Assembly: GCA_016713665.1 (NCBI GenBank)
Contig: JADJOR010000005.1
Location: 558,001 to 622,000, forward strand
DNA: 64,000 nucleotides
DNA from: Deltaproteobacteria bacterium
Lineage (GTDB): Bacteria > Myxococcota_A > UBA9160 > UBA4427
Direction: 5' to 3'
Positions 37,453-46,023 of the stretch are shown here, piece by piece. The notes beneath the pieces were generated by a model, which had not been told where the DNA came from, did not search any database, and saw only the letters and a list, made by a program, of their open reading frames with translations. The translations under genes and the position numbers were made by a program. Numbering within the stretch: the stretch's first letter is position 1; every line of letters begins with the position of its first letter.

Positions 37453-37728
37453 ATGGACATTCCCGCTACCCGCCCGATCTCCCCCGACCACCTGGACGAA
37501 TTCGCCCGTTTCCTTCGAGATTCGAGCTTCGAAGGGGGGCGCGCCAATCCGTCCCGCACGCTGAAGGCATGGCTCGACCTGGCCGAGGCCTATCGGATCA
37601 CCCAGGCCCTGCGCGATTGCCACGGCAATCGCTCGGCCGCCGCGCGATCGCTCGGGATTGGGCGAAGGACGCTCTACGCGAAGATGGACAAGCTCGGCAT
37701 CACCGCCACCTGGCGCGTGGCGTCGTAG
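37453..37728 (+). CDS. Stand-alone Fis-type (HTH_8) DNA-binding protein
   Basis: A 91-residue protein consisting of a helical N-terminus and a C-terminal HTH_8 domain of the Fis/NtrC type: WLDLAEAYRITQALRDC then GNRSAAARSLGIGRRTLYAKMDKLGI. No ATPase or receiver domain is attached. The start at 37453 has AGGAAAG six bases upstream. It is divergent from glnB across 377 bp and ends in a strong hairpin terminator. A nitrogen-regulation link is suggested only by position. Such small proteins act as nucleoid or response-specific regulators. Confidence 0.85.
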   Translation: MDIPATRPISPDHLDEFARFLRDSSFEGGRANPSRTLKAWLDLAEAYRITQALRDCHGNRSAAARSLGIGRRTLYAKMDKLGITATWRVAS

Positions 37729-37734
37729 GCTCGA

Positions 37735-37785
37735 GATGGGAGAGGGCGCGACGTACGAGACGTCGCGCCCTCTCCATCTTCTTCG
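37735..37785. terminator. Long hairpin terminator after the Fis-type gene
   Basis: GATGGGAGAGGGCGCGACGT pairs with ACGTCGCGCCCTCTCCATC (about 19 bp, one bulged G) around loop ACGAG, followed by TTCTTC on the plus strand. It starts 7 bp past the stop and separates two convergent genes, so it may work both ways. Confidence 0.75.
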
Positions 37786-37884
37786 GGCCGACTGCATCCA
37801 ATCGGCCACTCGGGATCACCGTCGATCCGCGGCGCATCCGGGCGCTCGGCCCGACCCGCACCCCGGACGCGTTCGCCCGGCTCG

Positions 37885-39270
37885 CTAGAACTCGTAGTAG
37901 AGCTCCGCGATGCCGAGCAGCTGGTGATTGCGCGTACCGAGATCCCCGGAGCCGCCGTTGTCGATCGCCAGCAGCGTGCCGTTGCTGTAGTTGCGGTCGT
38001 AGCGGAGCTCCGCCCGCAGCGTCAGATCGGTCGTCAGCTTCTGCGCGCCGGTGAAGGTCGCGGTCACGACCTCGGTCTGACCGATTCCGAACCCGTCGAT
38101 CGCACGTCGGAAGTCGTTCTCGGCCTGCAGGTACTCGACGCGGGCCGCCACGCTGGTGTCGTCCGTGAAGTGGTAGCGCGCGGCCGTCGCGAAGGCGTGC
38201 GTATCGCCCTTCGCGAGGATCGAGTTGCCCCACTGGCGGGCCCAGACGAACTGGAACCAGGCCTCGAAGTCATCGGTGAGCTGCGCGGTGGCCACGGCGT
38301 CGAGGACCGACGAGCGGCAGGCATTGCCGCCGGAGCAGAGATCGCCGCCGCCGTTGTCGCTCAAGAGCCCGACGCCCGAGCTCTTGCCGACCATCGAGTC
38401 GACCTTGAAGCTGAAGCGGTCGCCGGCGAACTTGATCTGGCTGAAGTAGGCCTTGTGACGGCTGTCGTCGAAGCTCGTGTCGCTGTAGACGTCGTTGAAG
38501 ACGCCGGCCGCGATCGAGAGCTGATCCGTCAGGTTCGTCTGGGCGAGCAGACCCGTGTTCGTGATCGGGACGAGCTGGAAGACGAGGCCCTGGGTCACGT
38601 TGAAGTTCACGTTCGTCTTGACGCGCTCGATGCCCATGAGCGTGTCCCGCTTGCCGAGATCGAACCGGATGCCGTTGCCGATCGGCGCGAGATAGCTCAC
38701 GTAGGCGCTGAAGAGATAGAAGTCGTTCTGGTCCGAGATGCTCGAGCCCGGCGTCGCGCCGCCCCCGAGCGGTCGGCCGACGAAGCCGTTGCGCATGGCC
38801 TGGGCCGACGCGCCGTAGAGCATGTCGGCGTGGAAGCCCGCGCGGCTCTCCTCGTTGGTCGGCTTGTCGAGGGTCAGCCAGAGCTGGTCGAGGGAGAACG
38901 AGTCCGCATTCTGGTGGCGGAACGAATCCCCGATGAAGAGGTTCCCGTCGCTGCCGCCCAGGAAGCGGTAGTTGTAGCTCGCGGCCGCGAGGCCCGAGAC
39001 GTCGACCTGGTCGAAGAACGTCCCGACGGCCGAGCGGACACCGCCCTCGTCCTCGGCGAGACCCGCCTCGGTCAGCACGGCCTGCTGCTGCTCGACGGTC
39101 TGCTTCGCATTCTTCAGCTCGTCGGAGGTCGCCTGGAGACGATCCTCCATCTCCGCCATGCGCTGCTCCATCAGTCGGAGCTGCTCCTGGACGGGATCGG
39201 CGGCGGCCACGCTCGCCCCGAGAATGGTGCTCGCGGCGACCGCGGCAGCGGTCATCAGTTTGGAACGCAT
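37885..39270 (-). CDS. Porin-type outer-membrane beta-barrel with coiled-coil N-terminus
   Basis: A 461-residue exported porin. The start at 39270 follows AGGAGAG; the signal ends VAAADP. Residues 25-68 form a short coiled coil (EQLRLMEQRMAEMEDRLQAT...), as in porins that anchor to peptidoglycan, then a large barrel (ASYNYRFLGGSDGNLF, FYLFSAYVSYLAPIGNGIRF, GKRDTLMGIERVKTN) ends in IAELYYEF, the C-terminal Phe barrel signature. The fold resembles Gcw_chp/BBP2-type porins. It converges on the Fis-type gene. The 241 bp before the start contain the promoter. Substrate is unknown. Confidence 0.83.
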   Translation of the reverse strand: MRSKLMTAAAVAASTILGASVAAADPVQEQLRLMEQRMAEMEDRLQATSDELKNAKQTVEQQQAVLTEAGLAEDEGGVRSAVGTFFDQVDVSGLAAASYNYRFLGGSDGNLFIGDSFRHQNADSFSLDQLWLTLDKPTNEESRAGFHADMLYGASAQAMRNGFVGRPLGGGATPGSSISDQNDFYLFSAYVSYLAPIGNGIRFDLGKRDTLMGIERVKTNVNFNVTQGLVFQLVPITNTGLLAQTNLTDQLSIAAGVFNDVYSDTSFDDSRHKAYFSQIKFAGDRFSFKVDSMVGKSSGVGLLSDNGGGDLCSGGNACRSSVLDAVATAQLTDDFEAWFQFVWARQWGNSILAKGDTHAFATAARYHFTDDTSVAARVEYLQAENDFRRAIDGFGIGQTEVVTATFTGAQKLTTDLTLRAELRYDRNYSNGTLLAIDNGGSGDLGTRNHQLLGIAELYYEF

Positions 39271-39511
39271 TGGGAATCTCTCCTGTTTTGTTGTCGGACT
39301 CTCCGCACGCAACGCCCCCGGCTCCGGAGCTCCGGTGTCGGCCTGGCCGGGCGATGTCGTGATCGATGTGGCTCTTCGCGCACGGTGGCCCGATGCTCCG
39401 ACGGGGGGTCGACTGCATTTGCCCGGCGGGACGCCACGGGGGGTGCGGCATCCCATTCGATCCAGTTCCGATTCGAGCACGAGCGGGCTCGTGCTGGCTC
39501 GGACGTGCGAG

Positions 39512-40216
39512 CTATAGCACACCGATGCGGTGCAAAGTCTCGCGGAATCGGACCGTTCGCGGGCAGAGGTCGAGCGATCGGGCGGGCGGGAGGGCGTCGA
39601 GGCGTGCGAGATCTGCGGGGACATCGAGATCGAAGCTGGGCCGGGTCTGCGCGACCGCGAGCCCGAGCGCGCGGGCCCGGTCGAGGGTCTCGTCGAGCAC
39701 CGATTCCGTCGAGAGCGTCAGCTCGAAGAGTGATGGATGAGGGTTTTTCATCCCGATCAACGCATAACCGCCGCCTTGGTCCGGCGTGAGCACGAGATCC
39801 GCGCCGGCTTCGAGCCGGGTCAGCGCTTCCTCGACGGTCTCGAAGTCGAGCCCCGGACTGTCGCTGCCGCGCAGGAGGAGCGCCGGGCAGCCGACCTCGA
39901 CCGCGCCGCGCGCCTCGAACGCGTCGGAGAACGCGTTCGCCATTCGCTCGGCCAGACCCGGGCCACGCTGGGGGACGAGGGCGTAGGCCTGCGGTGCCCG
40001 AACGGCGAGCTCTTCGCGGGCCTCGGGCGGATCGAAATGGAGGAAGGGCTCGAGCTCGAGTCGACGGGCGAAGTCGAGGCTCGCGACGAGCACGTCGGCG
40101 AGCATCGCGTCGTAGAAGGCCGCCGCCTGCTCGGAGGACAGGACCGGCGTCAGCCGCGTCTTCACCCGCCCCGGTCGCGGCGCCTTGGCGAAGACGCTGA
40201 GCCGCCCGCGCCTCAC
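39512..40216 (-). CDS. DUF2064 / TIGR04282-type glycosyltransferase-like protein
   Basis: A 234-residue nucleotide-sugar-transferase-fold protein of the DUF2064 (TIGR04282, arsenosugar-type) family. Motifs are LSVFAKAPRPGRVKTRLTP at the start, GPGLAERMANAF, LLLRGSDSPGLDFETV and LVLTPDQGGGYALIGM. Start is GTG 40216, overlapping the ygfZ stop (GTGA). In other bacteria members occur with arsenosugar or lipid synthesis genes; here the partner is ygfZ only. The end, ETLHRIGVL, is typical. Substrate unclear. Confidence 0.86.
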   Translation of the reverse strand: MRRGRLSVFAKAPRPGRVKTRLTPVLSSEQAAAFYDAMLADVLVASLDFARRLELEPFLHFDPPEAREELAVRAPQAYALVPQRGPGLAERMANAFSDAFEARGAVEVGCPALLLRGSDSPGLDFETVEEALTRLEAGADLVLTPDQGGGYALIGMKNPHPSLFELTLSTESVLDETLDRARALGLAVAQTRPSFDLDVPADLARLDALPPARSLDLCPRTVRFRETLHRIGVL

Positions 40217-41301
40217 GAGCCCGATGGCGGAAGCCCGGGCTCCCCCGCGGCCCCCGGAGCCCCGGCCGCGCTCGCCGGCGCGACGATGGGCAGCGCCACG
40301 ACCCGGACCGATCCGAAGCCCTCGAGCGCGAGCGCGGTCCCGGGCTCGGCGTGCTCGCGGCGGACGTAGGCGAGGGCGATCGCGCCCTCGGTCGGCGAGA
40401 GGGCGACACTCGTGATCTCGCCGGTCACGCGACCCGCGGCGGAGAGGGATGCGCCGACGACGAGATCCTCCGCTCCGCCCTCGCGGCGCAGCCCGACCAG
40501 CAGATGGTTCACCTGCCCCCGTGAGCGCAGCCGCGCCACGATCTCCTGGCCGACATAACAGCCCTTGTTGATCGCCAGCGTCCGCTCGAGGCGCGCCTCG
40601 GGCGGCAGCACGTCTTCGTCGAGCTCGGCGCCGAGCGCCGGAATGCCCGCCTCGATCCGCAGCACCTCGAGCAGCGCCCGATCGCCCTCGACGCAATCGA
40701 CGCCGAGCTCGCCCGCCGCCGCGACGAGCGCCGCGCGGACGGCATCGCGGCCCGCCGGAGCGACCCGGATCTGCACCGCGCGCTCACCGCTCCAGCCGAA
40801 GCCCGCGAGCAAGACCGGCGCGCCCGCGATGGCGCCCATCGCCCAGCGCTCCGGCCAGACGTCCGCGACCGCCGCCGGCCCACCGCCCGCCGCGCCGTCC
40901 CCGTCGAGCGCCCGCGCGACGACGTCGCTAGCCCGCGCGCCCTCCGCGCCGAGCACCGCGTCCCGATCGCTGCGATCCACGAGCTCGACGTCGTCGGCGA
41001 TGATCCGCTTCTCGAGCGCCGCGCGGATGCGCGGGATCTCGCTCCGCTGGCACTCGAGGAGCAGCGCGTCCCCGAGACGGCCGACGTGGAAGTCGGCGAC
41101 GATGGCGCCTCGATGGGTCAGGAAGAGCGCCGGAGCGCCCGCGCCTTCGCCGCGCTTCTCGAGGGCCTTCACGTCGGCGCTGAGCATGCCGTCGAGCCAG
41201 CGGATGCGATCGGATCCGCGGACCTCGAGGAGCCCGCGCTCGTCCATCGCGAAGAGGCCCACGCCCTCCCGGACGCGTGTCGTCAGCGCGCGCGTCGACA
41301 T
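40213..41301 (-). CDS. ygfZ: Folate-binding protein YgfZ (GcvT-like)
   Basis: Tetrahydrofolate-dependent protein needed for some Fe-S enzymes such as MiaB. The diagnostic motif KGCYVGQE is at 246-253, with the essential cysteine. N-terminal half: LEVRGSDRIRWLDGMLSADV; the glycine-cleavage-T fold is evident. Length 362, with an Ala/Gly/Pro-rich tail. Overlaps the DUF2064 gene by 4 bp. The Fe-S enzymes BioB in this window is a possible client, but that is not specific. Confidence 0.92.
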   Translation of the reverse strand: MSTRALTTRVREGVGLFAMDERGLLEVRGSDRIRWLDGMLSADVKALEKRGEGAGAPALFLTHRGAIVADFHVGRLGDALLLECQRSEIPRIRAALEKRIIADDVELVDRSDRDAVLGAEGARASDVVARALDGDGAAGGGPAAVADVWPERWAMGAIAGAPVLLAGFGWSGERAVQIRVAPAGRDAVRAALVAAAGELGVDCVEGDRALLEVLRIEAGIPALGAELDEDVLPPEARLERTLAINKGCYVGQEIVARLRSRGQVNHLLVGLRREGGAEDLVVGASLSAAGRVTGEITSVALSPTEGAIALAYVRREHAEPGTALALEGFGSVRVVALPIVAPASAAGAPGAAGEPGLPPSGS

Positions 41302-41320
41302 CCCGCTCGCCTCCTTCTGC

Positions 41321-42328
41321 TCACGCGTCGGACCGCGTGGCCGTGGCCGGCAGCGCCCCGAAGAGCCGCTCCGAGCGCGCCCGCTGATCCTTCAGCCATT
41401 CGGCGTGGCGCGCCTTCATCGCGTCGTACTCCGCCTCGGTATCGATGTCGAGGGCGCAGCCCCCGCTCTCCGTCACGACGAGGGCGAACTTCGTGTCGAG
41501 CAGCTTCGCGATCGTCCTGCGGTTGATCTCGAGGGTCACGAGCCGGCCGAGCCAACGGGCCAGCCGACGTCGACCGCTCCGATCGGCGACGCCGGCGAGA
41601 TGCATGACGCCGAAGAGCACGGCGATCTTGAGCCCGCCGACGCGCGAGAGCAGGAGCCGGACGGCGAGCTTGAACATGTTCCAGAAGCGGCGCTGATGAC
41701 GGTGCTCGTACATCTCCTCGATGCGGTCGAGGCGGCCGATGCGGGCGGGCCGGGCGTAATGGAGATTGTTCTGGCGATAGCGCCCGTCGCGCGTGTTGAA
41801 GTAGGCGACCTCGATGCCGGGCTCTCCCGGCGCGTTCGACCGGAAGACCTCGAGCGCGTCCGCAGGACACAGCCCGAGGACGTAGTCGGCCTCGCCGGCC
41901 ACGACGCGCGCCTGCGCCGCCTGGACGAAGGCCGAGATCTCCTGGGGCGTCGCCAGCGGCAGATCGCCGGAGAGATAGAGGATCTCGCGGTCGAGATCCG
42001 CAGGCCCCGGATCGCGCCCCGCGCGCTCGTCGTCGGTGAGCACGCGGCGATAGGTCTCCCAGGCGTTCGAGATGAGATCGCGCTGTTGCGGGACGAGGCG
42101 CAGCGGCTTCGTGAGCGACGCGCGCAGCGCAGGCGATGCGAAGGCCTGCTCGAGCTTCGCGAGATCGCCGACGACCCAGACCGCGTCGACCTCGGGGACG
42201 GCCTGCAGCGTCCGCACGACGTGGGCCACGAGCGGGAGCCCATCGAGCTCGAGGTAGATCTTGCTCTTGCCGTAGACGGCCTTCGCCGCCCGGCTGTCCC
42301 CGGCCGTCACGATCGCGGGGATCCCCAC
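41321..42328 (-). CDS. MobA-like nucleotidyltransferase-fold protein
   Basis: A 335-residue protein with an NTP-transferase fold. The N-terminal loop AIVTAGDSRAAKAVYGKSKI replaces the common LAGGxGxRMG form, and LYLSGDLPLATPQEI carries the metal-binding aspartate. A hydrophobic stretch (LAVRLLLSRVGGLKIAVLFG) about two thirds in, and GCALDIDTEAEYDAM near the end, resemble sugar- or polyol-phosphate nucleotidyltransferases such as CDP-alcohol synthesis enzymes. Starts with GTG that shares a base with the dodecin stop (TAGTG). It lies between ygfZ (20 bp) and the dodecins in one run. The substrate is unknown. Confidence 0.82.
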   Translation of the reverse strand: MGIPAIVTAGDSRAAKAVYGKSKIYLELDGLPLVAHVVRTLQAVPEVDAVWVVGDLAKLEQAFASPALRASLTKPLRLVPQQRDLISNAWETYRRVLTDDERAGRDPGPADLDREILYLSGDLPLATPQEISAFVQAAQARVVAGEADYVLGLCPADALEVFRSNAPGEPGIEVAYFNTRDGRYRQNNLHYARPARIGRLDRIEEMYEHRHQRRFWNMFKLAVRLLLSRVGGLKIAVLFGVMHLAGVADRSGRRRLARWLGRLVTLEINRRTIAKLLDTKFALVVTESGGCALDIDTEAEYDAMKARHAEWLKDQRARSERLFGALPATATRSDA

Positions 42329-42549
42329 TAGCTTCCCGTCCCGGACGCTTCTTCCAGCAGGAAGATGACCTGCATCGTCACGAGGTACTCGACGATCGTC
42401 CCGTCCTCGACGCGGGCCTTCTCCTCGAGGATCTTGATGCCCGTGATCCCGCGCAGCGTCTGGCGCGCGCGGGCGAGGCCGAGCTCGGCGGCGTTCTGCC
42501 AGCTCTCTTGCGAGGCGGAGGTGATCGTCGAGACGGAGGCGATGGCCAT
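42328..42549 (-). CDS. Dodecin (first copy)
   Basis: A 73-residue flavin-binding dodecamer-forming protein: ASVSTITSASQESWQNAAELGLARARQTLRGITGIKILEEKARVE then VEYLVTMQVIFLLEE. The family pattern W in the first helix (W17) and RGITG are present. It stores or buffers flavins or CoA in other bacteria. A second, diverged dodecin lies 61 bp upstream. Its stop overlaps the next gene's GTG by one base. Confidence 0.92.
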   Translation of the reverse strand: MAIASVSTITSASQESWQNAAELGLARARQTLRGITGIKILEEKARVEDGTIVEYLVTMQVIFLLEEASGTGS

Positions 42550-42610
42550 GCTGCTCGGGCCTACCTTCTTCCGGAGTCCACGTTCCGGACCATCAGATTA
42601 CCGGGCTCGA

Positions 42611-42832
42611 CTACCAATGGGGCTCGGTATGCGGGGCGACGTCGAAATGGAGCCGGAGCTGGACGCGATACTCGGCGATCCCGCCCGCCTCGACCTTGAG
42701 CCGCTTCTCGACGACGTCGAAGCCCGTGATCCCGCGCAGCGTCCGGTTCGCCCGGGCCAAGACGGATCGCGCCGCGTCCTCGAAGGAGACCGGGCTCGAC
42801 CCGATGATCTGACTGACCTTGCTGATCCACAT
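42611..42832 (-). CDS. Dodecin (second copy)
   Basis: A 73-residue dodecin paralogue: SKVSQIIGSSPVSFEDAARSVLARANRTLRGITGFDVVEKRLKVE then YRVQLRLHFDVAPHTEPHW. It lacks the flavin-stacking tryptophan of the first helix (F18 instead), so ligand preference may differ from the downstream copy. It is divergent from a UbiA-like gene across 114 bp. Confidence 0.9.
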   Translation of the reverse strand: MWISKVSQIIGSSPVSFEDAARSVLARANRTLRGITGFDVVEKRLKVEAGGIAEYRVQLRLHFDVAPHTEPHW

Positions 42833-42946
42833 CGCGGCGGCTCCCCGATTCGGGGCCAATCTAGCGCGCACGCGGTAGGCCTGCCGCGATCGGAGGCGGC
42901 CGTCCCGATCGAAAGCAGGCCCCCGCTCTGCCAGAATCCGGCGGCG

Positions 42947-43840
42947 ATGGCATGGAGAGCCTTCCACAACGCGACACCGGGGAAGGTCCTGGCGGGCCGG
43001 AGCCCGCTTCGGGGCGGGGCGGCGCTCGCTCGAGGGCTCGTCCGTCTCGGCGAGGGCCTGGCCTATTCGAGCGGCCTCGCGGCGCTCGTCGGCGGCGCGA
43101 TGACCGCGGCCGTGGGGCGGGCCTTCGCTTCACCGACCCTGCTGCGCGACGCGGCGCTCGTCGCCTGCGGTGCCTTCGTGATCTACGGCGTCGACCGCTT
43201 GCGGGACGTCGCGCACGACCGCCCGAGCTCGCCCGGTCGGACGGCCTTCGTCCTCCGCCGCCGTCGAGCGCTGAAGGCCGCGACCGGACTCGCCGCGCTC
43301 GCACTCTTCGTGCTGCTCGCCGCGACGCCGGCAGCGAGCGTCACGCTCTGCCTCGGCCTCGGCGCGATCGGCCTGCTCCACCGGCGCATGAAGCGCGACG
43401 TCCGCTTCAAGATCGCCTACGTCGCGGCGGCCTGGACTGCGGCGTGCGTCGGCATCCCGTGGCTCGCCGGTCTCGATGCCACGAGCGGGGTCGGCGGGAC
43501 GCCCGGTGGAGCCGGCGACGGGGCGGACGTTTCCATCGCCTGGGCGGTCCTCTTCGTGGGCTCGGCGGTGACGGCGAATCTGATCGCGTCGAATCTGCGC
43601 GACGGGAAACGCGGCGCGACGGGCTGGTCGTCGGGCTCGGCGCTCTTCGTCGCACGCGGCATCGCGGGCGCGGGGCTGGCCCTCGCCGCACTCGCCCCGG
43701 AGCGGCTCGGCCCGCTCGCCTGGATTCCGGCGGCCGAGCTCGCCTCGCTCTGCTTCTTCCGATCATCCGAGCAATTCGGCCTCCTCGCCGTCGACGGCGC
43801 TCTCCTGCTGGGCGCGCTCGTCGCGATCTGCGCGCGCTAG
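42947..43840 (+). CDS. UbiA-like membrane protein
   Basis: A 297-residue polytopic membrane protein with about seven helices. D83-x3-D87-x3-D91 in GVDRLRDVAHDR resembles the first aspartate-rich motif of UbiA-type prenyltransferases, and HRRMKRDVRFKIAYVAAAW resembles the KIxxV loop following it. A second aspartate motif (SNLRDGKRGA) is weak. Thus a UbiA-superfamily protein is likely but the substrate is unknown. It lies 11 bp before the AlkC-like gene, so they may be cotranscribed. Confidence 0.72.
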   Translation: MAWRAFHNATPGKVLAGRSPLRGGAALARGLVRLGEGLAYSSGLAALVGGAMTAAVGRAFASPTLLRDAALVACGAFVIYGVDRLRDVAHDRPSSPGRTAFVLRRRRALKAATGLAALALFVLLAATPAASVTLCLGLGAIGLLHRRMKRDVRFKIAYVAAAWTAACVGIPWLAGLDATSGVGGTPGGAGDGADVSIAWAVLFVGSAVTANLIASNLRDGKRGATGWSSGSALFVARGIAGAGLALAALAPERLGPLAWIPAAELASLCFFRSSEQFGLLAVDGALLLGALVAICAR

Positions 43841-43851
43841 GCTCGCTCGCC

Positions 43852-44982
43852 ATGCCCGAATCGCTCAAGCATCTGATCCACGCCGGGACCGTCGACGCTG
43901 CGGCGCACCATCTCGCGCGAGCCTGCCCCGACTTCGACGCGCGGCGCTTCCGCCGGCTCGCCTCGCAGGGACTCGAGGCGCTCGAGTTCAAGGCGCGCGC
44001 CCGACACGTCTGCTCCGCCCTCGAGGCGACCCTGCCGAGCGACTTCGCCGCGAGCTGCGACGCGATCGAGGCGGCGCTCGCGCCGGTGCGCGGAGACGAG
44101 GCGCTCTCGGCGCTCTACGAACGCGACGACGGACTCTCGGGCTGGGTCGTGTGGCCCCTCTCCGAGTACGTGGCGCGCCGCGGCCTCGATGCGCCGAAGC
44201 GTTCGCTCGTCGCGCTGCACGCGATGACGAAGCGTTTCAGCGCCGAGTGGGCGCTGCGGCCCTTCATCGAGCACCACCCCGCGCTCACCTTCGAGACCCT
44301 GACCCGCTGGACCCGCGACCCGAGCGAGCACGTCCGCCGTCTCGTCAGCGAAGGCAGTCGCCCGCGCCTGCCCTGGGGCCAGCAGCTGAAGTCGCTGATC
44401 GCCGACCCTTCTCCGACGCTGCCGCTGCTCGAACGACTCCAGGACGACGAGAGCGAGTACGTGCGGCGCAGCGTCGCCAACCATCTGAACGACATCGCCA
44501 AGGATCATCCGGACCGGGTGGCCGATTGGCTCGAGCGCCACCTGCCCGACGCCCCCGCACCACGCCGCGCGCTGCTGCGCCATGCCTGCCGCACGCTCGT
44601 CAAGCGCGGCGACCGCCGCGTGCTCGAGGCCTTCGGGCTCGGCCGGCCCTTCGCGGGCGAGACGGTCCTGAAGATTTCACCGCGCCGCATCGGGCTCGGC
44701 GAGGCCGTCACGCTCTCGTTGGTGCTGCGCACCCGTGCGAAGCGCGCGCAGACGCTCGTGATCGACTACGCGGTGCATCACGTGAAGGCCAATGGGGAGA
44801 CGTCGCCCAAGGTCTTCAAGGGCTGGAACGTCACGCTGACGCCCGGAGAGACGCGGACCCTCGCGAAGCGGCATGCGATCAAGCCGATCACGACGCGGAC
44901 CTATCATCCCGGGCGCCATCTCGTCGACGTGCGGATCAACGGAAAGGTCTGCGCCGAGGGGCGATTCGAGCTCGAGATCTGA
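43852..44982 (+). CDS. DNA alkylation repair protein (AlkC/AlkD-superfamily, with Ig-like C-terminus)
   Basis: HEAT-repeat alkylpurine glycosylase-type protein. The N-terminal 250 residues form paired helices (RRFRRLASQGLEALEFKARARHV, WPLSEYVARRGLD, HVRRLVSEGSRPRLPWGQQL, SEYVRRSVANHLNDIAKDHPD). The C-terminal 110 residues are a beta-sandwich (ISPRRIGLGEAVTLSLVLRT..., DYAVHHVKANGETSPKVFKG) as in AlkC. AlkC-type enzymes excise 3-methyladenine without flipping the base. No other repair genes adjoin. Lies directly after a UbiA-like gene. Confidence 0.87.
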   Translation: MPESLKHLIHAGTVDAAAHHLARACPDFDARRFRRLASQGLEALEFKARARHVCSALEATLPSDFAASCDAIEAALAPVRGDEALSALYERDDGLSGWVVWPLSEYVARRGLDAPKRSLVALHAMTKRFSAEWALRPFIEHHPALTFETLTRWTRDPSEHVRRLVSEGSRPRLPWGQQLKSLIADPSPTLPLLERLQDDESEYVRRSVANHLNDIAKDHPDRVADWLERHLPDAPAPRRALLRHACRTLVKRGDRRVLEAFGLGRPFAGETVLKISPRRIGLGEAVTLSLVLRTRAKRAQTLVIDYAVHHVKANGETSPKVFKGWNVTLTPGETRTLAKRHAIKPITTRTYHPGRHLVDVRINGKVCAEGRFELEI

Positions 44983-45069
44983 CTCGGCGACTCCCGCGCC
45001 CTGGTCCGGCTTCGACGCGAACGTCACCGAATGGCGACCCCGCATGCCGACGGACGACCCTCGCGTCCC

Positions 45070-45498
45070 CTAGACCGGCAATGCATCGGACGGCGGCATC
45101 TTCTCGAAGGACACCGGCGTCGCGAAGCGACCACCCCAGGACGGTCGGGACGCCGTATAGACCTCCATCGCCGGGACGAACGCCTCCGGATCGTCGAGAT
45201 GCGTGGCGCGCAGGAAGACCATGCCGGGCATGCTTGAGTTCGTGCTTTGGACCGGACTGCCGCAGCGGACGCAGAAGTGGCGCGTGACGACGTTCCCGCT
45301 GTCCGCGGGCCGGGCATACGCCCGCGTCTCGCCCGAGAGCTCGATGCCGTCGGCGGGCACGGCGAGCTGTGTCTGATGGGTCGCCCCGCTCACCTTCTGG
45401 CAGTCCCGGCAATGGGAGACACCCTGAACGGCGGGCGCGCTCGAAAGCGTGAAGCGGACGGCACCGCAGAGGCATCCACCACGCTGGGGAACGTTCAT
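45070..45498 (-). CDS. GFA-family zinc protein
   Basis: A 142-residue member of the glutathione-dependent formaldehyde-activating (GFA/CENP-V) fold. Zinc ligands: CLCGAV (C9, C11), SHCRDCQ (C30, C33) and HFCVRCGSPV later. Catalytic activity on S-hydroxymethylglutathione is not assured in this broad family. On the minus strand 67 bp downstream of the ABM gene; a small detoxification operon under the TetR is plausible. Confidence 0.9.
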   Translation of the reverse strand: MNVPQRGGCLCGAVRFTLSSAPAVQGVSHCRDCQKVSGATHQTQLAVPADGIELSGETRAYARPADSGNVVTRHFCVRCGSPVQSTNSSMPGMVFLRATHLDDPEAFVPAMEVYTASRPSWGGRFATPVSFEKMPPSDALPV

Positions 45499-45565
45499 GA
45501 TCGGTCTCCCTGGGAGTTGGGGAACTCGGGATCTCGGGGCTCGGATCGGGACTCGATCCAGACCT

Positions 45566-45901
45566 TCACGTCGAACGCGTAGAACGCCGACCGTCTTCCC
45601 GCTCGAGCCCGATGGCCGCGATCGGTGAGAGGACGTTCATCTCCGGTGGCTCGGCGATCAGGTCGGCGAAGGGCGCCATCGCCTGCCGCATCGCGTCGCT
45701 CGTCCCATGGCTCGCCATGGATTCGGGATCGCGCATCAACGCGAAGAACCAGAATCGGCCGTCCTCGCCTTCGTGGTAGGAGTAGATCTCGACGCCGGGC
45801 TCCTCGCGGGCGGCATCGACCATCCGGACGAGCATGCGTCTCGTTTCCATCTCCTTGTCCGGCTTGCAGGCGAAGTGTCCCATGACGCTGACCTTGCTCA
45901 T
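45566..45901 (-). CDS. Antibiotic biosynthesis monooxygenase (ABM)-fold protein
   Basis: A 111-residue ferredoxin-like-fold protein similar to YgiN-type quinol monooxygenases: VSVMGHFACKPDKEMETRRML..., EIYSYHEGEDGRFWFFALMRD, PFADLIAEPPEMNVLSPIA. The family uses no cofactor and acts on quinols or similar. Divergent from the TetR gene across 122 bp with palindromic sequence between them, and followed by a GFA gene. Confidence 0.87.
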   Translation of the reverse strand: MSKVSVMGHFACKPDKEMETRRMLVRMVDAAREEPGVEIYSYHEGEDGRFWFFALMRDPESMASHGTSDAMRQAMAPFADLIAEPPEMNVLSPIAAIGLEREDGRRSTRST

Positions 45902-45950
45902 CGAGCTCCTCCGTGGGCGATCGGTCGGACCATCGACCCGTCGCGGCGCA

Positions 45951-45974
45951 TGTTGGCATGAGACAACATATGTT
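45951..45974. promoter_or_regulatory. Candidate TetR operator between the ABM and tetR genes
   Basis: TGTTG-N8-CAACA (45951-45968) and the perfect palindrome AACATATGTT (45965-45974) overlap in an AT-richer stretch, 50 bp from one start and about 50 bp from the other. This is where an autoregulating TetR would bind. Confidence 0.5.
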
Positions 45975-46023
45975 CAAGAACATCTTCTGCCGGATGGCAT
46001 GATCCATCGAGAGGACGACCGCA

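Noticed and set aside
34650..37559. One continuous frame joining glnB region and the DUF3604 gene
   Set aside because: glnB is clearly encoded in another frame at 36737-37075, and the DUF3604 gene has its own start with ribosome-binding site at 36689.
42328..42549. Dodecin as part of the nucleotidyltransferase gene
   Set aside because: The dodecin ends with its own TAG that overlaps the following GTG; the domain is complete alone.
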